From: Rhizorhabdus wittichii RW1
GTDB lineage: Bacteria; Pseudomonadota; Alphaproteobacteria; Sphingomonadales; Sphingomonadaceae
Assembly: GCA_000016765.1 (NCBI GenBank)
Contig: CP000699.1
Coordinates: forward strand, 1,116,001 to 1,180,000
Length of the DNA stretch: 64,000 nt
Direction: 5' to 3'
In this document: positions 10,158-18,626 of the stretch, piece after piece
How the letters are laid out: each line of letters begins with the position of its first letter
Position numbering within the stretch: the stretch's first letter is position 1
Notes under the pieces: model-generated
Databases searched by the model: none
What the model was told of the DNA's origin: nothing
Seen by the model: only the letters and a program-made list of their open reading frames with translations
Position numbers and translations under genes: made by a program

Positions 10158-11045
10158 CTAGCGATAGGAAGGCTCGGACCACCAGGGGAAGAAATCGGGC
10201 ATGTCGGTCGAGACGCGGTCCGCGAACCGCGCCGGCCGTTTTTCGAGGAAGGCGGCGACGCCCTCGGCGACGTCGGCGCTGCACCCGCGCGCGAGGATGC
10301 CGCGGCTGTCGACCCGGTGCGCCTCCATCGGATGGTCGTAGCCGAGGCCGCGCCATAGCATCTGGCGGATCAGCGCGATCGCGACCGGCGCGGTCCGATC
10401 GGCGATCTCGCGCGCGATGGCGCGGGCGGCGGGCAGCAGCTCGTCGGGCGCATGGACGGCCTTGACCAGCCCGGCGGCCCGCGCCTCCCCGGCGGGGACG
10501 AGCTTGCCGCTGTAGCACCAGTCGAGCGCCTGGGAGATGCCGACGATGCGCGGCAGGAAATAGGCCGACGCCGCCTCGGGCACGATGCCGCGCCGCGCGA
10601 AGACGAAGCCGATCCCGGCCTCCTCGCTCGCCAGGCGGATGTCCATCGCCAGGGTGATGGTGGCGCCGATGCCGACCGCCGGGCCGTTGATCGCCGCGAT
10701 CACCGGCTTCAGGCAGCGGAACAGCCGCAGCGCGATCAGCCCGCCGCCGTCGCGCGCCGCCTCCGCGCCATAGGCGAAGCTGCCGTCGGGGTTGCGCAGC
10801 GCATCCCGTTCGTCGTCGCGGGTGAAGACGGCGGTGCCGTCGCTGATGTCGGTCCCCGCCGAGAAGGCCCGCCCCGCCCCGGTGAAGATCGCCGCGCGGA
10901 CATCGTCGTCGGCGTCGATCCGGTCGAGCGCGTCGAGCACCTCGTCGATCATCGCATAGCTGAAGGCGTTGAGCTTCTCGGGCCGCGACAGGGTGACGGT
11001 CGCGATCCCCGCCTCGACCGCATAGCCGATCGTCCGATAGTCCAT
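10158..11045 (-). CDS. Enoyl-CoA hydratase/isomerase family protein (crotonase)
   Basis: A 295-residue crotonase-fold protein. GRAFSAGTDI forms the oxyanion loop, NGPAVGIGATI replaces the first catalytic Glu segment, and GIVPEAAS supplies one acidic residue, the arrangement of the PaaG/enoyl-CoA isomerase-like branch. A Trp-rich C-terminus (DFFPWWSEPSYR) is unusual. The start at 11045 follows a GGGGAGG site. It is the first gene of the operon 11045-7782, with dyad copies 28 bases upstream. Hydratase versus isomerase activity cannot be separated by eye. Confidence 0.85.
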   Translation of the reverse strand: MDYRTIGYAVEAGIATVTLSRPEKLNAFSYAMIDEVLDALDRIDADDDVRAAIFTGAGRAFSAGTDISDGTAVFTRDDERDALRNPDGSFAYGAEAARDGGGLIALRLFRCLKPVIAAINGPAVGIGATITLAMDIRLASEEAGIGFVFARRGIVPEAASAYFLPRIVGISQALDWCYSGKLVPAGEARAAGLVKAVHAPDELLPAARAIAREIADRTAPVAIALIRQMLWRGLGYDHPMEAHRVDSRGILARGCSADVAEGVAAFLEKRPARFADRVSTDMPDFFPWWSEPSYR

Positions 11046-11072
11046 GCCGCCTCCCCGTTCCGCTTCAATAAT

Positions 11073-11117
11073 CATACATCGATAGATCGACGATCTGGCG
11101 AGGTCAATCGCTGCATT
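11073..11117. promoter_or_regulatory. Two dyad copies in the divergent crotonase promoter region
   Basis: The dyads are 11073-11085 (CATACATCGATAG) and 11105-11117 (minus strand AATGCAGCGATTG, weaker). They lie between the leftward operon starting at 11045 and the rightward crotonase at 11227. The rest of the gap to 11226 is AT-rich and presumably holds the rightward promoter. Confidence 0.55.
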
Positions 11118-11226
11118 GTATTTCACGATTCCTCCATTTTACCTGCGTATACCCTGTAGATCGAAGGGAGGCTTGACCGCTGGAGAGAAGCCCTCTCTAG
11201 TGGATTATCAGGATAGGAATCATACT

Positions 11227-12021
11227 ATGAATGATAAAAATCCGGAGGTGTTGCGGATCGAACGGACCGACGGCGTCGACTGGGTGACGTTGAACCGGCC
11301 GGACAGGCTCAACGCGCTCGACGACCGGCTGGTCGCGGCGCTGACCGACTATGCGCGCGGGCTGCACGATGCCGATGCGCCGCGGGTCGTCGTGCTGCGC
11401 GGGGCGGGCCGCGCCTTCTGCGCCGGGCTCGACCTCGATGGGATGCGATCCGGCGACGCGCTGACCGCCGACGCGCTGCTGCGCCAGCAGACCGCGATAT
11501 CGGGGCTGATCCTGGCGCTGCGCCGCGCGCCGCAGCCGATCGTCGGCCTGATCCACGGCGCGGCGTGCGGCGGCGGCTTCGCCCTGGCGCTGGCGTCGGA
11601 CATCCGCATCGCCGCGACCGGCGCGCGGATGAACGCCGCCTTCATCCGGCTCGGCCTGTCGGGCTGCGACGTCGGCGTCTCCTATCTGCTGCCCCGGCTG
11701 GTCGGCGCGTCGGTCGCGTCCGAACTGCTGTTCACCGGCGACTTCATCGCCGCCGACCGCGCGCTCGCGACCGGGCTCGTGTCGCGCATCGTCGAGGAGG
11801 CCGATCTCGTCGCGGCGGCCGAACCCTTCATCGCCGCGATGCTCGCCGCCTCGCCGATCGGCCTGCGCATGACCAAGGAATGCCTGCGCGCCAGCATCGA
11901 CGCGCCGAGCCTCGAAAGCGCGATCGCGATGGAGGACCGCACCCAGGTGCTGTGCGCGCTCGGCGGCAACCTGGCCGAGGGGATCGCCGCCTTCCGGGAG
12001 AAGCGGCCGGCGCGCTATTGA
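11227..12021 (+). CDS. Enoyl-CoA hydratase/isomerase family protein (crotonase)
   Basis: A 264-residue crotonase. The motifs are GRAFCAGLDLDGM, a GCGGGFALA segment in place of the usual Glu-bearing one, and GLSGCDVGVS, the hallmark of a crotonase branch in which an Asp occupies the active site. The start at 11227 (MNDKNPEV) is chosen because the upstream in-frame residues are unlike any crotonase N-terminus; an AGGA stretch precedes it. It is a single gene whose stop is 7 bases from the convergent acyl-CoA dehydrogenase stop. Confidence 0.82.
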   Translation: MNDKNPEVLRIERTDGVDWVTLNRPDRLNALDDRLVAALTDYARGLHDADAPRVVVLRGAGRAFCAGLDLDGMRSGDALTADALLRQQTAISGLILALRRAPQPIVGLIHGAACGGGFALALASDIRIAATGARMNAAFIRLGLSGCDVGVSYLLPRLVGASVASELLFTGDFIAADRALATGLVSRIVEEADLVAAAEPFIAAMLAASPIGLRMTKECLRASIDAPSLESAIAMEDRTQVLCALGGNLAEGIAAFREKRPARY

Positions 12022-12028
12022 AGCGCGC

Positions 12029-13189
12029 CTATCGCCGCGCGTTGGCCAGCTTGAAGATGTTGTTGCGCTGGACCGCCGACGACCCGCCGATGATCGGCAT
12101 CAGCAGCGCGTCGCGAACGTAGCGCTCGGCGTCGAAGTCCTTCACATAGCCATAGGCGCCCAGGATCGTCTGGCATTCGAGCGCCGCCGCCTTGGCGACC
12201 TCGGTCGCGAACAGCTTGGCCATCGACGTCTCGACGCTGCACGGCCGCCGCTCGTTCGCCAGCCAGGCGGCGTGGTAGAGGGTCAGCCGCGCGGCGTGGA
12301 TCTGCGTCTTCATATCGGCCAGCTTGTGCTGGATCGACTGGAAATCGGCGATGTGCTTGCCGAACTGCCGCCGTTCGAGCGCATAGGCCCAGGCATCGTC
12401 GAGCGCGGCGCGGGCGATGCCGATGCCGATCGCCGCGACCTCCAGCTTCTCGACGTCGAGGCCGGGGCCGACCAGCATCGGCCAGCCCTTGTTCCACGCC
12501 GCCTCGCCGCCGACCAGATTGGCGATCGGCACCTCGACATTGTCGAAGCTCGTGTCGGTGGTCGGCGCGCCCTTCATCCCCATCGACTCGATCTTGGTGA
12601 TGGTGACGCCGGGCGCGTCGGGCGGGATCAGCACGAAGGACAGGTTGCGATGACGGTCCTCGGCCGGGCCGGTGCGCACCAATGTATAGACATAATCGGC
12701 AATCCCCGCGCCCGAGCAGAAGCGCTTGGCGCCGTTGATGCGCAATATGTCGCCGTCGCGCTCGGCCCGCGTCTTGATGCTGGCCAGGTCGGCGCCGGCG
12801 TCGGGCTCGGTCAGGCCATAGGCGAACAGAAGGTCGCCCGCGACGATCCTGGGCAGCAGCTCGCGCTTCTGCGCCTCGGTGCCGCATTCCTCGATGTTCA
12901 TGCCGGCATAGCAGGCCGCCATGATATAGGGCACCGACACGGCGAGGCTGCGGCGCGACAGCTCCTCGATCACCACCATCGTCGCGACGATGTCGCGGCC
13001 GAAGCCGCCATAAGCCTCCGGGATGGTCAGCCCCAGCACGCCGATGTCGGCGAGCTTGCGGTGGACGTCGCGCGGGAAATGGTTGCGCGCGTCCCAGTCC
13101 TGGGCGGCGCTGCGCGGCATCTCCTTCTCGACGAAGCGTTCGAGCGTCTCGCGCAGCGACGCGATGACCTCGCCCTCGTCGAAGTTCAT
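12029..13189 (-). CDS. Acyl-CoA dehydrogenase with isovaleryl-type catalytic glutamate
   Basis: A 386-residue FAD enzyme that makes the 2,3-double bond of acyl-CoA. YGLTEPDAGAD (124-134) and the Arg-Gln FAD region RRQFGKHIADFQ are present. The usual C-terminal catalytic Glu (YEGTSEIQR in medium-chain enzymes) is missing and reads IIGGSSAVQR. Instead GLDVEKL at 243-249 supplies Glu247, the position used by isovaleryl-CoA dehydrogenase for branched substrates. It overlaps the upstream crotonase gene (ATGA) and is the last gene of the ligase-hydrolase-crotonase-dehydrogenase operon, which starts at 16756. Confidence 0.9.
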   Translation of the reverse strand: MNFDEGEVIASLRETLERFVEKEMPRSAAQDWDARNHFPRDVHRKLADIGVLGLTIPEAYGGFGRDIVATMVVIEELSRRSLAVSVPYIMAACYAGMNIEECGTEAQKRELLPRIVAGDLLFAYGLTEPDAGADLASIKTRAERDGDILRINGAKRFCSGAGIADYVYTLVRTGPAEDRHRNLSFVLIPPDAPGVTITKIESMGMKGAPTTDTSFDNVEVPIANLVGGEAAWNKGWPMLVGPGLDVEKLEVAAIGIGIARAALDDAWAYALERRQFGKHIADFQSIQHKLADMKTQIHAARLTLYHAAWLANERRPCSVETSMAKLFATEVAKAAALECQTILGAYGYVKDFDAERYVRDALLMPIIGGSSAVQRNNIFKLANARR

Positions 13190-13995
13190 GCGCCGCCCCG
13201 CGCGCGGCCGAACAGCGGGGGCCGCTTCTCGGAGAAGGCCTTGACCGCCTCGGCATGGTCGGCGGTGACGTTCGACAGCGCCTCATAGGCGAGCGAGGCG
13301 TCCATGATCGAGGTGGCGAGGTCGCGCAGGCCGATATTGACCGACATCTTGGTCCAGCGGATCGCCTTGGTCGCGCCGTTGGCCAGCCGGTCGGCGAAGG
13401 CGTCGACCCGCTCGTCGAGCTCGGCGGCGGGCACGGCATGGTTGATCAGCCCCATCCGCGCGGCCTCGGTCGCGGTCATCAGGTCGCCGGTCAGCAGATA
13501 TTCCTTGGCGCGCGCATAGCCGATCAACTGCGGCCAGATCACCGCGCCGCCGTCGCCCGCGACGAAGCCGATGCTGACGTGCGGATCGCCGATCTTGGCA
13601 TGGTCGGCGGCGAAGATGACGTCGCAGAACAGGGCGATGGTGGCGCCCAGCCCGGTGGCATGGCCGTTGAGCTTGGCGATCACCGGCTTCTCGCAGTCGA
13701 TCAGGCCGAACACGATCTGCTTGGCCTCGCGCACCGTCTGCTCGAAACGCTCGGGCTCGTCGATCGCCTCCTGCATCCAGGCGACGTCGCCGCCGGCCGA
13801 GAAGGCCCGGCCCGCGCCGGTCAGCACGACGATGTCGCTGTCGGGATCGTTCGAGATGTCGACGAACAGGCGGGCCAGCTCGCTATGCAGCACCGCGTCG
13901 GTGGCGTTGAGCTTGTCGGGCCGGTTGAGCGTGACTTCGAGCACCCGGCCGCGGCGGTTGAAGAGGATCGTCTGGTAATCGTCGAACAGGGACAT
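13186..13995 (-). CDS. Enoyl-CoA hydratase/isomerase family protein (crotonase)
   Basis: A 269-residue crotonase. The motifs are GRAFSAGGDVAWM, NGHATGLGATIAL, and GDPHVSIGFVAGDGG with Asp in place of the second catalytic Glu. This AGDGG branch is a distinct hydratase-like family. GAGGAG precedes the start at 13995. It lies between the alpha/beta hydrolase (11-base gap) and the acyl-CoA dehydrogenase (4-base overlap). Its product is probably the next beta-oxidation intermediate after the dehydrogenase. Confidence 0.85.
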   Translation of the reverse strand: MSLFDDYQTILFNRRGRVLEVTLNRPDKLNATDAVLHSELARLFVDISNDPDSDIVVLTGAGRAFSAGGDVAWMQEAIDEPERFEQTVREAKQIVFGLIDCEKPVIAKLNGHATGLGATIALFCDVIFAADHAKIGDPHVSIGFVAGDGGAVIWPQLIGYARAKEYLLTGDLMTATEAARMGLINHAVPAAELDERVDAFADRLANGATKAIRWTKMSVNIGLRDLATSIMDASLAYEALSNVTADHAEAVKAFSEKRPPLFGRARGGA

Positions 13996-14006
13996 GGTCA
14001 CTCCTC

Positions 14007-15212
14007 TCAGGCGTCGGCGCCGATGCCGGCGAGCACGGCGTCGTTGGCGAAGCCGCGGTCGGCCAGCCAGCGGGAGATGATCCCCACCGCCTCCGACAGA
14101 TGCGACTTGCCGTCCTCGCCGCTGAAATAATGGTTGGCATGGTCGATGGTGATCTTGACCTTGTCCTGCGATCCCATCGCATCGAACATCTTGTCGGTAT
14201 GCTCGGGCGGGCAGGCATCGTCGGCGCCGGCCGTCATCACCATGCCCGGCACGCTGATGCGCGGGCCGGAGACGACCGAGTCGAACTGGGCATGGTCGTA
14301 GCTCCACTGCGACAGCCAGCCGCGCAGCGAGTTGAACCGGGCGAGCGCCGAGGCGCTGTCGTTCACCACGCGCGGATCGCCCAGATAGGTCCAGTTGGGC
14401 TTGCGCTGGTTGGGGTCGACGGTCGGGTCGATCCAGCGCGGGTCGGCCATGGTGCGGTGGACGACGAAGCAATATTCGTCATGCTCGCGCCCCCTGGCCT
14501 TGAGGGCGGCCAGCCTGTCGCGCGCCCATTCGCTGATCTTGCGGTTGCGGGCGATCTGCGCCGCGCGATAGCGGGCGAGATAGTCGGCCGAGAAAGGCGG
14601 CTGCGCCGGATTGGCCGGATCGTAGATGTCGAGCGCGGGGTCGCGCTTCTCGGGGTCGATCTCGTCGAGCACCGAGGGATCGAGCTGTCCGGTCAGCAGC
14701 TGGTGGCGGCTGCGGTGCGAGGCGACCAGCATGATCGCGTCGCCGGGGATCAGCTTCGCCCCCGCCAGCGGCGTCTCCTCGCCCGAGGCGCTGAGCTGGA
14801 TCACCGGCTTCTCGGCCTCGGCCTGGTAGCCGGCCATCAGCGATCCGCCGCCGCTCCAGCCGAGCAGCACGACATTCTTGTAGCCGAGCCGTTCCTTGGC
14901 GTCGCGGACGCAGGCGCCAAGGTCGAGGACGGCGTTCTCCATCTCCAGCGGCGCGTCGCCCGACCAGTAACGGGTCCCGCAGGCGACAATGTGGTGGCCG
15001 GCGCGGGCGAGCTGGGCGAACACCGGGAGCCAGGCGGGCGCGCCGACCGGGTGCATCACGATCAGCGCGGTGTCGGATGGATTCTCGCCCCGGATATGCT
15101 GGCCCTGCAGCACGATCGCATCGTCGATCGCGCCATAGACGTCCTTGCGCACCTGCTTCTCGCGGTGGACGATCAGGAAGGGCGTGCGGCTGTAACGAAC
15201 GGGTTCTGCCAT
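14007..15212 (-). CDS. Alpha/beta hydrolase
   Basis: A 401-residue hydrolase. It has IVMHPVGAPA as the oxyanion region, LLGWSGGGSLMAGY as the nucleophile elbow (Ser in GWSGGG), an acidic MTAGADDACPP segment, and a late His in IDHANHYFSGED. The long cap-like insert between residues of about 170 and 290 is unlike the small esterase at 7013. It could act on a CoA ester, lactone or ring-cleavage product; the substrate is not readable. The start at 15212 has GAGGACC upstream. It sits 20 bases after the acyl-CoA ligase in the same operon. Confidence 0.75.
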   Translation of the reverse strand: MAEPVRYSRTPFLIVHREKQVRKDVYGAIDDAIVLQGQHIRGENPSDTALIVMHPVGAPAWLPVFAQLARAGHHIVACGTRYWSGDAPLEMENAVLDLGACVRDAKERLGYKNVVLLGWSGGGSLMAGYQAEAEKPVIQLSASGEETPLAGAKLIPGDAIMLVASHRSRHQLLTGQLDPSVLDEIDPEKRDPALDIYDPANPAQPPFSADYLARYRAAQIARNRKISEWARDRLAALKARGREHDEYCFVVHRTMADPRWIDPTVDPNQRKPNWTYLGDPRVVNDSASALARFNSLRGWLSQWSYDHAQFDSVVSGPRISVPGMVMTAGADDACPPEHTDKMFDAMGSQDKVKITIDHANHYFSGEDGKSHLSEAVGIISRWLADRGFANDAVLAGIGADA

Positions 15213-15232
15213 GATGGGTCCTCGTGCTGGCG

Positions 15233-16756
15233 TCAGACGCTGCGGCTGCCGCCGAACTCGGCGCGGAGCGCCGGCTTGGCGATCTTGCCGGTGACGTTGC
15301 GGGGAAAGGATTCGACGATCCGGAGATGCTTGGGATGCTTGTAGCGGGCGAGCCTGCCCTCGCAGGTCGCCTGGAGCGCCTCGAGCGTGACCCGATGGCC
15401 GTTGCTGGCGACGACGATGGCGAGGCCGACCTCGCCCCAGCGGTCGTCGGGCACCCCGATCACCGCGCATTCGGCGACGGCGGGGTTGGTCATCAGCACG
15501 CCCTCGACCTCGGCCGAGAAGACGTTCTCGCCGCCGGACTTGTACATGTCCTTCACCCGGTCGACGACGAAGCAGAAGCCGTCCTCGTCCTGCCACAGGA
15601 CGTCGCCGGTGCGGTGCCAGCCGTCGTTGCGGACGATCGCGGCATTGGCGTCGAGATAGCCGATGGTGACGCCGGGGCCGCGCACCCAGACCTCGCCGGG
15701 CTGCCCGCGCGGCACGTCCTCGCCCCGCTCGTCGACGATGCGCATGTCGATGTGCAGCGACTTCTGCCCGCAGGACCCGGCCATGATCTTGTCGAGCCGG
15801 CCGGGATTCATCGAGGTGACGGGCCCCATCTCGGTCCCGCCATATTGCGGCACGAAGCGCGCGCCCTTCGGCTCATAGGCGGCGCGCAGCCGTTCCGACA
15901 CCCGGCCGCCGCCGCAGATGAAGCGGCGCAGGGTCGAGAAGTCGGCCTGCGCGAAGGGCTCGCTGTCGGCCATCATCTGGTACATCACCGGCGGCAGGCA
16001 GAGATGCGTCACCGCATTGGCCGGATCGCCGCAATAGGCGGTGGTCGCGGCGGCGTCGAAGCGGCGGGTGATCGTCACCCGGCCGCCGAAGAACAGGATC
16101 GGGTTGCTGGCGGTGTTGAGCCCGCCGAAATGGAACAGCGGCATCGGCTGGAACAGATGCCCGCCCGGCTCGGCCGTCGCGCAGAACTCGACCTGCTGGA
16201 GCGCGTGGATCACCATCCCGCCCAGCGTGACGATCGCCGCCTTGGGAGTGCCGGTGGTACCCGAGGTGTAGAGGATCTGGAGCGGCGCGTCGGGGTCGAT
16301 CTCGCTCTCCCCCATCGCCCGCGACGGATCGAGCAGCGCATCGAAATCGCCGCCGGCATCCCAGTCATGGACATGCGCGACGCCGGTCTCGCGCGCGACC
16401 TGCCGGGCGGTCTCGCCCCAGGTCGCGTCGGTCAGCATCAGCTTCGGCGCCATCTCGCGACAGGCGCGGGCGAGCTCGACCGCGGTGTGGCGGAAGTTGA
16501 GCGGGACCCAGACCAGCCCGGCGCGCGCGCAGGCGAATTGCAGCTCGAAATGGCGCAGGTCGCCGTCCGAGATGTTAACGATGCGATCGCCGGGAACGAG
16601 CCCCAGCCGCTCGCGCAGCGCATGCGCGATCTGGCCGACCCGGCTTTCGAGCTCGGCCCAGCTCCGCGTCTCGCCGGTGTCGAGATTGTGCAAGGCAACC
16701 GCATCGGGCTGCGTGCGGGCGTAGTTGGCCACCCAATCCGCAGCGGCATATCTCAT
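15233..16756 (-). CDS. AMP-forming acyl-CoA ligase
   Basis: A 507-residue ANL-family enzyme that activates a carboxylic acid with ATP and CoA. The P-loop LYTSGTTGTPKA is at about 162-173, YGGTEMGP forms the A5 region, HRTGDVLWQDEDGF the A7/A8 region, and the catalytic Lys491 stands in the TGK motif. It is the first gene of a four-gene beta-oxidation operon and likely commits the pathway acid to CoA chemistry (inference). A dyad copy lies about 60 bases upstream, shared with the divergent tetR. It is paralogous to the ligase at 34563. Confidence 0.9.
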   Translation of the reverse strand: MRYAAADWVANYARTQPDAVALHNLDTGETRSWAELESRVGQIAHALRERLGLVPGDRIVNISDGDLRHFELQFACARAGLVWVPLNFRHTAVELARACREMAPKLMLTDATWGETARQVARETGVAHVHDWDAGGDFDALLDPSRAMGESEIDPDAPLQILYTSGTTGTPKAAIVTLGGMVIHALQQVEFCATAEPGGHLFQPMPLFHFGGLNTASNPILFFGGRVTITRRFDAAATTAYCGDPANAVTHLCLPPVMYQMMADSEPFAQADFSTLRRFICGGGRVSERLRAAYEPKGARFVPQYGGTEMGPVTSMNPGRLDKIMAGSCGQKSLHIDMRIVDERGEDVPRGQPGEVWVRGPGVTIGYLDANAAIVRNDGWHRTGDVLWQDEDGFCFVVDRVKDMYKSGGENVFSAEVEGVLMTNPAVAECAVIGVPDDRWGEVGLAIVVASNGHRVTLEALQATCEGRLARYKHPKHLRIVESFPRNVTGKIAKPALRAEFGGSRSV

Positions 16757-16817
16757 CCCATACCCCTCCAGGCTCGATCGGCGGACCCGGTTCGATCCGC
16801 CCGTTCAGGAGTTTTGC

Positions 16818-16830
16818 CTAACACTGGTAG
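16818..16830. promoter_or_regulatory. Best-preserved dyad copy, between acyl-CoA ligase and tetR (CTAACACTGGTAG)
   Basis: CTA-AC-A-C-T-GG-TAG is a near-perfect dyad with CTAnCA and TGnTAG half-sites around one central base. It lies in the 185-base divergent gap between the ligase operon (start 16756) and tetR (start 16942), the expected place for an autoregulated TetR operator. Confidence 0.65.
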
Positions 16831-16941
16831 ATTATGAACGCAATCGCTCATCCCGCGCGGTTGCAGAAAATGATCGATAGAGGCCGCCAGGATCGCTACA
16901 GAGGCTTGAGAACGGGTATAGTCAGTGGGGAAGCATAGCCG

Positions 16942-17592
16942 ATGGGTCGGCCCAAACAGGCTCTCATTTCGCGTCGCAGGACGCTCGAAGTCGCGTTGCG
17001 GATCATCGACGAGGAAGGCCTGGACGCGCTCAGCATCCGTCGTCTGGGCGACGAGCTGAACGTCCGCGGAATCTCGCTCTATCACCATTTCCGCAGCAAG
17101 GAGCACATCCTGGCCGGCGCCTGCGAGCTGGCGCTGGCGGACGTGCGGACGCCGCATACGTCGAACACCGATTGGCGCGAATGGCTGGTCGACAATGCCC
17201 GCAAATATTATCTGGCGTTGCGCGCCCACCCGAACCTGATCCCGATCCTGATGCGCCGCCATCCGCTGCGCATCGGCCTGGCCGAGCATAATTCGACGGC
17301 GGGGCTGCTCGCGGTGCAGAACGTGCCGATCGGCGCGATCATGCCGTTGATGGACGGGCTGGAATCGGTCGCGCTCGGCTGCGCCGCCTACCAGTCGGCG
17401 GTCGAGGCCGACACCGGCACCGACAACTGGCAGGAGGCCAACCCCTTCCTGTTCCACGTCAGCCGCAGCGCCGAGGTGTCGAAGCTCGGCGCGTTCGAGG
17501 CGATGGCCAAGGCGGCGGTCGGCGCGATCCTGGAGACCTACAAGGCCGAGAACGGCAAGGCCGAGGACCGCAAGGAAGCCGGCTCGGCCTGA
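16942..17592 (+). CDS. TetR/AcrR-family transcriptional regulator, candidate regulator of the island
   Basis: A 216-residue TetR protein. The helix-turn-helix spans about residues 10-58 (TLEVALRIIDEEGLDALSIR region, then GISLYHHFRSKEHI with the conserved YxHF-K recognition pattern). The C-terminal ligand domain has the tetracyclin-repressor-like C-terminal type (HPNLIPILMRRHP, VALGCAAYQ). It is the only TetR gene within 4.9-48.6 kb, and a strong dyad copy lies 111 bases upstream. The ligand may be an acyl-CoA of the pathway (inference). A composite repeat follows the gene. Confidence 0.88.
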   Translation: MGRPKQALISRRRTLEVALRIIDEEGLDALSIRRLGDELNVRGISLYHHFRSKEHILAGACELALADVRTPHTSNTDWREWLVDNARKYYLALRAHPNLIPILMRRHPLRIGLAEHNSTAGLLAVQNVPIGAIMPLMDGLESVALGCAAYQSAVEADTGTDNWQEANPFLFHVSRSAEVSKLGAFEAMAKAAVGAILETYKAENGKAEDRKEAGSA

Positions 17593-17602
17593 ATCCTCCC
17601 TA

Positions 17603-17692
17603 CGTCATGCCGGCGGAGGCCGGCATCTCGGGAGAGAGGAGAAGAGGGTGAGGCAGGAGCCGCCTGAGATGCCGGCCTCCGCCGGCATGACG
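17603..17692. repeat. Composite palindromic repeat, family A
   Basis: A 27-base arm at 17603-17629 (CGTCATGCCGGCGGAGGCCG...) and its exact inverse at 17666-17692 around a 36-base spacer. Each arm contains a palindrome (GCCGGCGGAGGCCGGC). It lies 10 bases after the tetR stop. Confidence 0.9.
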
Positions 17693-17703
17693 ACAGAGAA
17701 GGC

Positions 17704-17794
17704 CGTCATTCCAGCGAAAGCTGGAATCTCTCTGCCCTTGCCAGGGACGAACCTCGAAGAAAGAAGGGAGATTCCAGCTTTCGCTGGAATGACG
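17704..17794. repeat. Composite palindromic repeat, family C
   Basis: A 27-base arm at 17704-17730 (CGTCATTCCAGCGAAAGCTG...) and its exact inverse at 17768-17794. It has the same outer CGTCAT and inner ATCTC ends as family A but a different palindromic core (CCAGCGAAAGCTGG). It sits directly next to the family A copy. Confidence 0.9.
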
Positions 17795-17808
17795 GGCTAC
17801 GGGATTCC

Positions 17809-18573
17809 CTACCGGTTGTAGCTTTCCCGTCGCCCCTCGATGAAGGCGGTGCGGCCCGCGCTCGCCTCGCCCATGATGTTGAGCTCATAGGTGTAGCTCA
17901 TCTCGGCGCGATAGGCGGCCATCAGCTCGTGCGCCTTGGTGCTGTTGTTGAGCGACAGCTTCAGCCGCCGCATCGCCTCCGGGCTCTTGGCGGCGATCTT
18001 CGCGGCGATGGCGCGCGCGGCCGCGGCGACCTCGTCATGCGTGTCGACCAGCGTGTAGATCGAGCCCAGCTCGTGCAGTTCCTGCGCCAGCACCGGATCG
18101 GCGGTCATCATCGCCGCGCGCACCCGCTTCTCGGGCATCAGCCGCAGCGCCTGGACCGCGCCGGCGGTCGCGCCATTGTCGATCTCCGCCAGCACGAAAC
18201 GGGTGTCGCGCGACGCGACCAGCACGTCCGCCGACCCGGCGATCAGCACCCCCGCGCCGACGCAATAGGCATGGACGCCGCACACCACCGGCACCGCGCA
18301 GTGCAGCACCGCGAGACTGAGCCGCATCGATCCCGACGACTGGCCGAGAATGCCCTCGAACCCCGGCAGCGCCTCGACCTCCTTGACGTCGCCGCCGCCG
18401 CAGAAGCCGCGCCCGTCGGCGCGCAGCACCACGGCCCGCACCTCGGGCCGGTCCTTCACCCCTTCGATTCGGGCGGCGAGATCGTGCAGCAGGCCGATGC
18501 TGAAGGCGTTGACCGGCGGCTTGTCGACGACCAGCTCCAGGGTGCCGTCGTCGTGGAAATGCTCGTTGAACAC
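17809..18573 (-). CDS. Enoyl-CoA hydratase/isomerase family protein (crotonase)
   Basis: A 254-residue crotonase. It has GRGFCGGGDVKEV at the oxyanion loop, CVGAGVLIAGSAD, and LAEIDNGATAG carrying an acidic residue in the active-site region. The start is placed at GTG 18573 because GAGGGGAAGAC lies just upstream. An ATG at 18612 in the same frame lies inside a dyad copy (18606-18618) and has no ribosome site. The gene lies 53 bases after the large OYE gene on the same strand, but has its own operator. Its catalytic specificity is unclear. Confidence 0.82.
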   Translation of the reverse strand: MFNEHFHDDGTLELVVDKPPVNAFSIGLLHDLAARIEGVKDRPEVRAVVLRADGRGFCGGGDVKEVEALPGFEGILGQSSGSMRLSLAVLHCAVPVVCGVHAYCVGAGVLIAGSADVLVASRDTRFVLAEIDNGATAGAVQALRLMPEKRVRAAMMTADPVLAQELHELGSIYTLVDTHDEVAAAARAIAAKIAAKSPEAMRRLKLSLNNSTKAHELMAAYRAEMSYTYELNIMGEASAGRTAFIEGRRESYNR

Positions 18574-18605
18574 CGTCTTCCCCTCGGCTTGGACAGAATG
18601 ATTAT

Positions 18606-18618
18606 CTAACATCGTTCA
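18606..18618. promoter_or_regulatory. Dyad copy upstream of crotonase (CTAACATCGTTCA)
   Basis: A dyad copy 33 bases upstream of the GTG start of the crotonase at 18573 and just before the end of the upstream OYE gene (18627). It contains an in-frame ATG that could be mistaken for the start. Confidence 0.55.
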
Positions 18619-18626
18619 GTTTCATA

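Noticed and set aside
11147-11162. GTATACCCTGTAGATC as another dyad copy
   Set aside because: The left half-site does not fit when the right half is aligned. Too weak to count.
17603-17794. Inverted repeats that might look like a CRISPR array
   Set aside because: Only paired arms with one spacer each, no regular repeat-spacer series and no cas genes. They fit dispersed REP-like elements.
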